Below are positions 39,874 through 48,223 of a stretch of 64,000 nt of DNA, in pieces. Each line of letters starts with the position of its first letter. Positions within the stretch are counted from its first letter, which is position 1. The notes under the pieces were generated by a model. It saw only the letters and a list, made by a program, of their open reading frames with translations. It made no database searches and was not told where the DNA came from. This stretch comes from Bacillota bacterium. Lineage in GTDB: Bacteria; Bacillota; Clostridia; Christensenellales; Pumilibacteraceae. The position numbers and the translations under genes were made by a program. Where the stretch lies: positions 69,840 to 133,839 of the forward strand of contig WRAP01000002.1 of NCBI GenBank assembly GCA_009780135.1, written 5' to 3'.

Positions 39874-42696
39874 TTGAATAAATCTTCCCCACAACCACAA
39901 ACAAGTAGCAGTAGTAGCGGATTTGAAAATATCAAACGCTTAAATGCTTGTATTCAAAAAGATAGTGACATAACGGCGTTATCTGCACAAATTACCTCTG
40001 TGCGAAAAAAACTCGATGTTTTAGTAAAAAACCAACACGAGTCTTTTAAGGTGTCTGATAGAGCTAAAAAGGAACAAAAGAAGCGTGAAGCATATGAGCA
40101 ACGAGTAGCAGAAAGACAACAAGAAGGTGTTAAAGCTAGCGGAACTAAAATGCAAATTCAAGAAAAATCGCAAGTGGAAGATAAAATAGAGCCAAAGGTT
40201 GTAGAAAAAGAAAGCGAAAATGAAAAAATTAAAAAGCCAGTAGAGGGTAATAAAAAGGAAATTCTTAAAGAAAAGGGAGCAGTAGATACTAAACCAATAG
40301 AAGTTATACAAATTAAAGAAAACCTAACAAAAGCTACAGATGTAAAAGAAGTAGTTGTAGAACAAAAAAATCAAACAATAACCCATTCATCAAAAGCATC
40401 AACTCCTCCGCCAAAGATTCCTGGCGGGATAAAGGTTATTCAAAAACCAACAGACGCTATGCGTACTTTTACTCCAAGCTATATAAAAGGTCGCATAACT
40501 CCTTCGCCAAAACCTATTCCACAACCAAAAGACAAAAGAGATAAAGATAGAAGTAGAGATAGGGGTGCTTTTAATAAAGATGCAACAAAAACCGGTACAA
40601 TGCCTAGGGGTGATAAAGCTGGTGTAGCATCAAGAGGTGGTTTTGCGAGTCAGCGTCCTAGCACACCAAATACAGGTTATACTCCGCAAGGCGGATTTGG
40701 CGCAAATAGAGGTAAATCGTTTGGCTCTAGTCCTAGCTTTGGTGGTAGCTATGCAGGTGGACCTCCAAGAAGAGATTTTAGAAGCGGTGGCGACGATAGG
40801 CGAGGCGGACAGGGTATGAATAAACGCACTCTTATCCGTAAAGGTTTTGTTGAACACGGCTTTGATGATGAGAGAATTGGTGTAAGAAAACTAAAAAATA
40901 AGAAAAAACTATCTGTTTTAGCACCTAATGCCATAAAAATAGAAAAAGCTATTATTACAACCGAAAATCTAACAGTTAAAATTTTATCAGAAAAAATCGG
41001 CAAAACGGCTCAAGAAATTCTAAAACAACTAATGAAATTAGGCATTATGACTACAATAAACAGTGTTGTAGACTTTGATACTATGGAATTAGTAGCTAGC
41101 GAATTAGGTGTAGAATTAGAACTGAAATTAGATAAATCAAAAGGCGAGCTATTAGAAGAGGGTCATGGCGAGGTTGATAACGAAAAAGATTTAGTAAAAC
41201 GCCCTCCTATAATTACGGTTATGGGTCATGTAGACCACGGAAAAACCAGCTTATTAGACCGCATTCGTTCTACGAATATTGTTGCGGGTGAGGCAGGCGG
41301 AATTACGCAAGCTATCGGTGCTTATAGCGTTGCTGTTAAAAAACAAACAATTACATTTTTAGATACCCCAGGGCACGAAGCGTTTACTCAAATGAGGGCA
41401 AGGGGTGCGTCTGTAACTGATATTGCTATACTTGTAGTGGCGGCTGATGATGGCATTATGCCACAAACTATAGAGGCAATCTCACATGCTAAAGCGGCTA
41501 AAGTACCTGTGCTTGTTGCTATAAATAAAATAGATAAACCTGGTGCTAATATAGATAAGGTTAAGCAAATGCTTACCGAGCATGAGTTAGTAGCAGAAGA
41601 ATGGGGCGGAGATACTATGATGTGTCCTATCTCGGCTAAATTTGGCGAGGGAGTAGATAAATTATTAGAAAGTATTTTATTGCTAGCAGAAGTTCATAAC
41701 TTTAGAGCAAATCCTAAGCGTTTGGCTAGAGCTAGTGTAGTAGAAGCTAAAATAGATAAAGGCAGAGGTCCTATTGCTAATGTTGTAGTGCTAAATGGTA
41801 CGCTAAAGGTAGGTGATACAGTAGTCGCCGGCACAACGGTTGCTAAAGTGCGTGCTATGACAGACGATAAGGGTAAGAATATCAAAGTAGCAGGACCAAG
41901 TACACCTGTGTCGATTTTGGGCTTTACCGAAGTTCCGAATGCAGGTGATACAGTGCTGGCGGTAGCGGACGAGAAGGTAGCAAGGCAAGTAGCAGAAGAG
42001 AGAATTGCTAAACAAAGATTAGAAAAAGTAAGCAGTACTCAAAGAATTTCATTAGATGATTTATTACAGCAAACAAGTGCCATTAAGTTAAAAGACCTTA
42101 ATTTAATTATTAAAGCCGATGTTAAAGGTTCTGCTGAAGCACTTAAAGATTCATTATCTAAACTATCTAATGAAGAAGCTAAGGTTAATGTTGTTCATAG
42201 TGGCGTAGGTAATATTTCTAAAACTGATATAATGCTAGCCGAGGTTTCTAATGCTGTGATTTTTGGATTTAATGTAAAGTCGGATAGTGAGAGTAAGCAA
42301 GAAGCTGAAAAAGCAGGTATCGAGATTAAAAATTACAAAGTAATTTACGAAGCGATAGACGATACTAATCTTATGCTTAAAGGTATGTTAACGCCAAGAT
42401 ATAACGAGGTTATTACAGGTAAAGCAGAGGTTAGAAATGTATTTAAGATTACAGGTAGTGGTCAGGTTTGTGGTAGTTATGTAACAAACGGTAAAATCTA
42501 TCGTAATAGCAAGGTGCGTGTATGGCGTGGTGAAGAAGTATTATTTGAGGGTAGCTTGCGTGGCCTAAAACGCTTCAAGGAAGATGTTAAAGATGTTGCC
42601 GAAGGTTACGAATGCGGTATTAGCATAGAGGACTTCAGTAGCATTAAGGAAGGCGATATACTAGAATGCTATCATTTAGAGAGAGTAATTGTTTAG
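39874..42696 (+). CDS. infB: Translation initiation factor IF-2
   Basis: RPPIITVMGHVDHGKTSLLDRIRSTNIVAGEAGGITQAIGAY; low-complexity N-terminus. Start TTG. Confidence 0.97.
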   Translation: MNKSSPQPQTSSSSSGFENIKRLNACIQKDSDITALSAQITSVRKKLDVLVKNQHESFKVSDRAKKEQKKREAYEQRVAERQQEGVKASGTKMQIQEKSQVEDKIEPKVVEKESENEKIKKPVEGNKKEILKEKGAVDTKPIEVIQIKENLTKATDVKEVVVEQKNQTITHSSKASTPPPKIPGGIKVIQKPTDAMRTFTPSYIKGRITPSPKPIPQPKDKRDKDRSRDRGAFNKDATKTGTMPRGDKAGVASRGGFASQRPSTPNTGYTPQGGFGANRGKSFGSSPSFGGSYAGGPPRRDFRSGGDDRRGGQGMNKRTLIRKGFVEHGFDDERIGVRKLKNKKKLSVLAPNAIKIEKAIITTENLTVKILSEKIGKTAQEILKQLMKLGIMTTINSVVDFDTMELVASELGVELELKLDKSKGELLEEGHGEVDNEKDLVKRPPIITVMGHVDHGKTSLLDRIRSTNIVAGEAGGITQAIGAYSVAVKKQTITFLDTPGHEAFTQMRARGASVTDIAILVVAADDGIMPQTIEAISHAKAAKVPVLVAINKIDKPGANIDKVKQMLTEHELVAEEWGGDTMMCPISAKFGEGVDKLLESILLLAEVHNFRANPKRLARASVVEAKIDKGRGPIANVVVLNGTLKVGDTVVAGTTVAKVRAMTDDKGKNIKVAGPSTPVSILGFTEVPNAGDTVLAVADEKVARQVAEERIAKQRLEKVSSTQRISLDDLLQQTSAIKLKDLNLIIKADVKGSAEALKDSLSKLSNEEAKVNVVHSGVGNISKTDIMLAEVSNAVIFGFNVKSDSESKQEAEKAGIEIKNYKVIYEAIDDTNLMLKGMLTPRYNEVITGKAEVRNVFKITGSGQVCGSYVTNGKIYRNSKVRVWRGEEVLFEGSLRGLKRFKEDVKDVAEGYECGISIEDFSSIKEGDILECYHLERVIV

Positions 42697-42779
42697 TGCA
42701 TATATTTCATAGTTCATAGTGCATAGCGAAGGGTTTATTCAGATTAAGTAATGAGTAGTAAGTTAAACACCGCCGAATA

Positions 42780-42803
42780 GTAGGGGCGTACTATTAGTCG
42801 CCC
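42780..42803 (+). repeat. GTAGGG-family palindromic element, intergenic copy upstream of rbfA
   Basis: GTAGGGGCGTACTATTAGTCGCCC. Confidence 0.75.
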
Positions 42804-42828
42804 GAACCTTAGAAAAAGGAGTAATATT

Positions 42829-43182
42829 ATGTCCATCCGAATGGGAAGAATAGGCAGTCAAATGCAAAAAAGTTTGGCTGTTATAATAGATAGTAAAGTT
42901 AAAGATCCAAATATTGAGGGTATGGTTAGCGTAACAAAAGTAGAATGTGCCAGCGACTTAAAAACTGCTAAGGTATACATTACAATGTTGGGTGATGGTT
43001 TAGAGCAAGCCGTTAAAGCACTTAATAACAGTGCTAGCTTTATCCGTAAAGAATTAGCCAGCGATATGCGTGATATTCGCACAGTACCCGCACTAACTTT
43101 TTTACCCGACCTATCAACGCAAAAAGCACAAGAAATCGATAATATTTTAGCAGACATAAACAAAGAAAAAGAGAATGAGTAA
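42829..43182 (+). CDS. rbfA: 30S ribosome-binding factor RbfA
   Basis: MGRIGSQMQKSLAVIIDSKVKDPNIEGMVSVTKVECASDLKTAKVYITM. Confidence 0.94.
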   Translation: MSIRMGRIGSQMQKSLAVIIDSKVKDPNIEGMVSVTKVECASDLKTAKVYITMLGDGLEQAVKALNNSASFIRKELASDMRDIRTVPALTFLPDLSTQKAQEIDNILADINKEKENE

Positions 43183-43612
43183 AGTTAAAAAATTGTTAGA
43201 CATTCTCATTAAAAAATGTGAAGCAAAAGTATCGCCTGTTAATAACAACAGCAATAAATTTGGTGATTCACAAGGCTTGCCTAAAGAATATTTAGAGTTT
43301 ATGAATCTAACCGATGGATTAGGTTTGTCGATTAGTGAGATTTTAGACACTTCAAATAGAGAGTTTGCTTTTATAGAAACAAACAAAGAGTATAAGAGAG
43401 AATTTCTAGGTGCTTTTAATAAAGGCTATAAAGCAGAAAGCTATGTACTTTTTGCTAGTGATGGTATTGGAGGGAATTATGCTTTTTCTACACAACTTAA
43501 AGATAAAAAAGTATACTATTTTGACCATGAAAATCCAGATTGCTTAAAAACTTATAGATCTTTTATTCATTTCTTGAAGGATGTAATCAAACAAGAATTA
43601 GAACTTTTATAA
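43175..43612 (+). CDS. SMI1/KNR4 (SUKH) family protein
   Basis: GLPKEYLEFMNLTDGLGL and YVLFASDGIGGNYAFSTQLKDKKVYYFDHE fit the SUKH fold. Confidence 0.7.
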   Translation: MSKVKKLLDILIKKCEAKVSPVNNNSNKFGDSQGLPKEYLEFMNLTDGLGLSISEILDTSNREFAFIETNKEYKREFLGAFNKGYKAESYVLFASDGIGGNYAFSTQLKDKKVYYFDHENPDCLKTYRSFIHFLKDVIKQELELL

Positions 43613-43652
43613 TAAAAATTGAATAATCAAGAAATATTTAATTTAGTTAAGA

Positions 43653-44684
43653 ATGCAAAATTTTTCTCTATTACAAACTCTAAAATCTGCAAACACAATT
43701 TTAATTGTGTGCCACCAACGTCCTGACGGAGATTGTTTAGGGGCAGGTTTAGCATTATATTTTTTAGCCGAGCATATAAATAAAAATATTGATATAGTAA
43801 CCGATTCCGAAATCCCAACTCATTATAACTTTATGGAAGGGATTTCTTTTGTAAATAATCAAAAACATAAGCGAAATGCTCAAGTTCCGTCATCTAAAAT
43901 AGTCGATAGCGACAATACATCGACGGGATGTCATAGTAAAAGATATGATTTGTGCTTTTTTATTGACTGTGCGGATAGTGGAAGGGCAGGAAAATTTTCC
44001 GACTATGCTAAAAGCCATTTAAGCGTTAATATCGACCACCATAAATCAAACGATTATTTTGCGAAACACAACATTGTTATTCCAACAGCCTCTAGCACTT
44101 GCGAGGTAATGTACGATTTAATGGAGCAAGACGGTATTTTTAAAAATGCTAGCCACGAACTACATAAGAAAATTGCAAACTCACTTTTAACAGGATTATC
44201 TACCGATACGGGTCATTTTATGCACAGTAGTGTAAACGCTAAAGTAATGCAAACTGTGGCTAATTTAACGGCTTTAGGCGGAGATATTCACGAAATATCT
44301 AATCATCTTTATCGAACAAAACCAAAAGAAAAAATAGCACTTTTAGGATATGCTTTATCTAATCTAAAATTTTACAATGATGATACTATAGCAATTCTTA
44401 GCCTATCACTTACTGATTTTGAAAAATTTTCTTCCTCGCCACTATCAACCGAGGGTTTTATTGACTATCCACTCAGTATAAGCTCCGTACTAGTGGCTAT
44501 TACGATTACTCAAGCCGAAGGCGAAGTCTATAAAATCAGTTTTCGCTCTAAAGGTACAGATGTATCGGTAATAGCATCAACTTTCGGTGGCGGTGGTCAT
44601 ATAAGGGCCTCAGGCTGTCAAATAAAAGGCGTTTACGACGAAGTCTTGGATAGAGTATTGTCCACAATACGCAAGTTTATTTAA
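43653..44684 (+). CDS. nrnA: DHH/DHHA1 phosphoesterase (NrnA-like)
   Basis: HQRPDGDCLGAGLAL, NIDHHKSND, FGGGGHIRASGC. Confidence 0.93.
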   Translation: MQNFSLLQTLKSANTILIVCHQRPDGDCLGAGLALYFLAEHINKNIDIVTDSEIPTHYNFMEGISFVNNQKHKRNAQVPSSKIVDSDNTSTGCHSKRYDLCFFIDCADSGRAGKFSDYAKSHLSVNIDHHKSNDYFAKHNIVIPTASSTCEVMYDLMEQDGIFKNASHELHKKIANSLLTGLSTDTGHFMHSSVNAKVMQTVANLTALGGDIHEISNHLYRTKPKEKIALLGYALSNLKFYNDDTIAILSLSLTDFEKFSSSPLSTEGFIDYPLSISSVLVAITITQAEGEVYKISFRSKGTDVSVIASTFGGGGHIRASGCQIKGVYDEVLDRVLSTIRKFI

Positions 44685-44720
44685 TTTCTATTTTAGTTCT
44701 CTTTCTCATATACATAATGT

Positions 44721-45467
44721 ATGGAAAAGAGGGCTAAATTTTTTAGGTATTTTGTAGCTAACGCTGTTTTAATAGTTGCGCTTGTGGTTACTATTATATA
44801 TATTGCTCCGCTTGTCGGCGGAGCAGAGACTGTAGATGAACCGATTATCAGAGGCGACAGTAGTGACAAGGTTGCTATTATGTTTTTGGTTACTCGTGAT
44901 AGCGATGGTATAAACGATATACTTAATGTGCTTTATAATCATAATAAAAGAGCAACATTTTTTGTTACGGGTAGTTGGGTGCTAGAGAATTCAACTGGAT
45001 TAAGAAATATTGTTTTAGCAGGGCACGAATTAGGCAATGCAGGTTTTTTTGAAAACAGCGAGGGGAGATTAACTGCTACTAAGGTGCGGGAAGAAATTGA
45101 GTTAAATCATAATCTAGTACAGCAAACCACTATAAGACCGGCGGATATAGGTATGCCGAGTTTTAGGGGAGTTAGAATGAATTTATTTTTACCTATACAT
45201 GATAATTTTCCGATTGGATTTGTTGACACAGCTAGAGCATTAGGTTATACTACAATCATTGGCAGAAATGCTAGGCTAGATACAAATGCTACAGCGGTGC
45301 AAATATTAGCTAATGTTACCGAGGATATAGAGGGCGGAGATTTGCTACTAATGCCTGCTTCAAGTAATTCGGCTAGCGTTTTAGGAAAAGTTTTAGAGCA
45401 TATTGCAAGTTTAGAACTCTCTAGTATTACAGCAAGAGAATTACTAGGTATTACACAGCTTGTGTAG
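44721..45467 (+). CDS. Divergent polysaccharide deacetylase-like protein, probably inactive
   Basis: NodB-like order (RATFFVTGSW, GHELGNAG) but metal-site residues appear altered. Confidence 0.6.
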   Translation: MEKRAKFFRYFVANAVLIVALVVTIIYIAPLVGGAETVDEPIIRGDSSDKVAIMFLVTRDSDGINDILNVLYNHNKRATFFVTGSWVLENSTGLRNIVLAGHELGNAGFFENSEGRLTATKVREEIELNHNLVQQTTIRPADIGMPSFRGVRMNLFLPIHDNFPIGFVDTARALGYTTIIGRNARLDTNATAVQILANVTEDIEGGDLLLMPASSNSASVLGKVLEHIASLELSSITARELLGITQLV

Positions 45468-45542
45468 ATAGTTAAGCAAAAATAAATAGGCTTATGCGAC
45501 AATATATTGTCAGAGCATTAGTAAAAACATAAAAGACAACAT

Positions 45543-46523
45543 ATGAAAAACACTAAATCAACACATCAAAAATCTACTCTTCGTCATATAGTATTATGGC
45601 TTATTTTGCCTGTTATTTTGATGATAGGCTTGGGCATTGGTTCATTTTTTCTTATCACGGAAACTACGGGATTTCAAGAGGATTTAACAGAAGTTGAGGG
45701 AGTGTTAGCAAGCTATAGATTTATAGGTGGCGATACAAATCGTTTTTATATTATGCTAGAGGGCGATAGTATGGAGTATAATATTTGGAGTGTTTTAATG
45801 CGGGGTTTTGATAGAAGTGGTTTTGAAGCAAATGTATCAGTAGGAGATGAGGTAAGACTTATAGTTGGTCCCGAACAAAGAAGACTTTATCGAAGAACAA
45901 TTTATTTTATAGAGGCTAACGGACAAGTGTTTTTAACACTAGAAGAAAGCGAGCGACTTTATTTAAGAAATGATATGTGGCTATATATTGCTATAGGTGC
46001 TTTTGGTCTTATTTTAGCTGGGTTTTTTATTAGTGGTTTGGTCAAGTTTTTCAAAAAAGAACATCTTACACAAGTAGATAAGGAAATTCTTGAATTTGAA
46101 AGAATGGGCATAGATAAAAAAAAGAACACTAGGCAAAAAAAGGCAAAAAACGAAACAGATTCAGACATATTTTTTAGTAGCGACCTAAGTGCTGATTTGG
46201 TAGCGAAATTTGAAGTTTACGAAAAAGATGTAAATAATAGGCTTAGAGACTTTTTTACTTATGACGAGTTTGTAGAAATCTTTTCTAAAAGCGATGGTTA
46301 TCCGTTTGTGTTTATTTATAGGGATACTTGCTTTGTAATGAGTAATAGCTTAGATTTAGGTTGTGAGATTTCTTTTACAAGTGCTCATGAAGAAGATGGT
46401 TTTGACGAAAAAGAATTTCTAAAAAACACAAAAAGTTTTTCTTCGCCCAAAAAACTTTTTGCAGAAGTTAGGGTAGAAGGTTGGGAGATAAAAGATATTT
46501 GGAATCATTTAGAGCGAGGATAA
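45543..46523 (+). CDS. Hypothetical membrane protein
   Basis: Two predicted TM helices (VLWLILPVILMIGLGIGSFFLI; YIAIGAFGLILAGFFISGLV). Confidence 0.6.
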   Translation: MKNTKSTHQKSTLRHIVLWLILPVILMIGLGIGSFFLITETTGFQEDLTEVEGVLASYRFIGGDTNRFYIMLEGDSMEYNIWSVLMRGFDRSGFEANVSVGDEVRLIVGPEQRRLYRRTIYFIEANGQVFLTLEESERLYLRNDMWLYIAIGAFGLILAGFFISGLVKFFKKEHLTQVDKEILEFERMGIDKKKNTRQKKAKNETDSDIFFSSDLSADLVAKFEVYEKDVNNRLRDFFTYDEFVEIFSKSDGYPFVFIYRDTCFVMSNSLDLGCEISFTSAHEEDGFDEKEFLKNTKSFSSPKKLFAEVRVEGWEIKDIWNHLERG

Positions 46524-46597
46524 AAAAGGAATAATGTCGTTATATGCCAATACTTATATATATTTAAGATTGGACAATATATAAAATTAAAAATTTT

Positions 46598-46625
46598 GAG
46601 GCGACTGAGGTTTCAGCGTCTACAA
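46598..46625 (-). repeat. GTAGGG-family palindromic element, intergenic copy abutting a Shine-Dalgarno
   Basis: Reverse complement TTGTAGACGCTGAAACCTCAGTCGCCTC, compared with trmFO copy TTGTAGGGACGACATTCTGTCGCCC. Confidence 0.5.
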
Positions 46626-46633
46626 GGAGAAAA

Positions 46634-47368
46634 ATGAAAAATCAAATTAAAGACGAAGTTCAACAGTCGAATGATGTGTTAAACGAAAAAGAAAATTCTA
46701 CAACGAATTTTCAAAACAAGAAGGTTAGTAAACAGCAAAAAGGAATATCCTCTAAAGATATTGCAGTTTGTGGCATTGCAGTAGCACTTATGTTTGCACT
46801 GGCTTGGATGCCAGTTGCGGCATTTTTAATTCCTGTGATATTTGTTTCGTGTAATTATAAGTGGAAACATGGACTTATCGTGGGGACTTTTGCAGGCGGT
46901 GTAACGCTGATGTTTGCTTTTATCGGCATGATGGCGGGTGGTGAGGCTAACGAGCCTTTTACGATGGTAGTGCTTGCCTTTATTATGGTGGTGCCTCGCA
47001 TATTGGTAGGACTTTTTACTTCTCTAGGCTTTTGGGGCAGTAAAAAATTTATTAAGGGTAGCAGTAGAATGGCAAGGCTATTGCCGTATAATATCGGTGC
47101 TAGCGTAGGAGTAATTACAAATACTGCATTAGTTGTAACGGCACTAGTGTTACTTATTCCGGACTTTAGAATTGAATTATTTAGTGCGACAATAGCGGAT
47201 GTTTGGTGGCTTTTGTTATTAGTAGGTTTAGCCGAATTAGTTGTAATCAATATAATAATGCCTGCATTGTGTTTTACAGTAGCAAAAGCCTTAAAAATCG
47301 GCGAGTTTAAGCCGAAGCCTAAAGTGATTGAAAGCGAAGAAGTTGAAAATATTTTAGCGGAAATTTAA
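46634..47368 (+). CDS. ECF transporter S component-like membrane protein, probable pantothenate type
   Basis: DIAVCGIAVALMFALAWMP N-terminal S-component pattern; gene directly upstream of coaX. Confidence 0.65.
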   Translation: MKNQIKDEVQQSNDVLNEKENSTTNFQNKKVSKQQKGISSKDIAVCGIAVALMFALAWMPVAAFLIPVIFVSCNYKWKHGLIVGTFAGGVTLMFAFIGMMAGGEANEPFTMVVLAFIMVVPRILVGLFTSLGFWGSKKFIKGSSRMARLLPYNIGASVGVITNTALVVTALVLLIPDFRIELFSATIADVWWLLLLVGLAELVVINIIMPALCFTVAKALKIGEFKPKPKVIESEEVENILAEI

Positions 47369-47385
47369 ATTAAGTCTTTGAAAAT

Positions 47386-48147
47386 ATGATTCTAGTATTC
47401 GACATAGGTAATACAAATATAAAAGCGGGGCTTTTTGAGGGTAATATCCTAAAGCAAAGCATGCGACTAACATCGTCTAAGAGTAAAACGGGCGATGAGT
47501 ATTGGCTATTGCTTAAAGAGATTTTTACGGGAGTTAGCACTAGCGATATCAAGGGTGTTATTATAAGTAGTGTTAATCCTGCTATAAACTACACGGTTGA
47601 GCATATGGTAAAACATTACCTTGGTGTTTTGCCTTTGGTCGTAGGTAGCGGAATTAAATGCGGACTTAATATTAAATACGATAATCCTAAAGAGGTGGGT
47701 GCCGATAGAATTGTGGGAAGCGTTGCGGCGTACTATACATATGGGGGTCCGTGCATTGTTGTCGATTGTGGTACAGCTACAACCTTTAATGCAATTAGCG
47801 AAAAAGGCGAATTTTTAGGCGGTCCGATTAGCTTTGGATTAAAAAATGCAACTGAAGCACTTAGTAGTTCGGCGGCGAAGCTACCTAATATTGAGTTATC
47901 TTTTCCACAAAAGGTTATAAACAAAAACACAATCGCTAATATGCAAAGCGGAATTTTGTATGGTTATGTGGGGCTTATTGATTATTTAATTCAAAAAATT
48001 AAAGCCGAGTTGGGTGGACAAGCTAAGGTTATTGCCACAGGCGGAATTTCTAATCTGGTAGAAAGAGAAAGTAAATTATTTGATGCTGTGGATAGAACTC
48101 TTACACTTAGAGGGCTAAATATTATTTATGGACTTAATGTGAAGTAA
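47386..48147 (+). CDS. coaX: Type III pantothenate kinase
   Basis: MILVFDIGNTNIKAGLFEG and YGGPCIVVDCGTATTFNAI. Confidence 0.96.
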   Translation: MILVFDIGNTNIKAGLFEGNILKQSMRLTSSKSKTGDEYWLLLKEIFTGVSTSDIKGVIISSVNPAINYTVEHMVKHYLGVLPLVVGSGIKCGLNIKYDNPKEVGADRIVGSVAAYYTYGGPCIVVDCGTATTFNAISEKGEFLGGPISFGLKNATEALSSSAAKLPNIELSFPQKVINKNTIANMQSGILYGYVGLIDYLIQKIKAELGGQAKVIATGGISNLVERESKLFDAVDRTLTLRGLNIIYGLNVK

Positions 48148-48170
48148 ATATATTAGAAGTAAATATATTA
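48141..48170. repeat. Perfect 15-bp tandem duplication at the coaX/RM junction
   Basis: GAAGTAAATATATTA GAAGTAAATATATTA. Confidence 0.9.
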
Positions 48171-48223
48171 CTAGACGAATGCAACAAAAGGATGTTAAGA
48201 TATTTACATAGGAGGTCGGCTAT

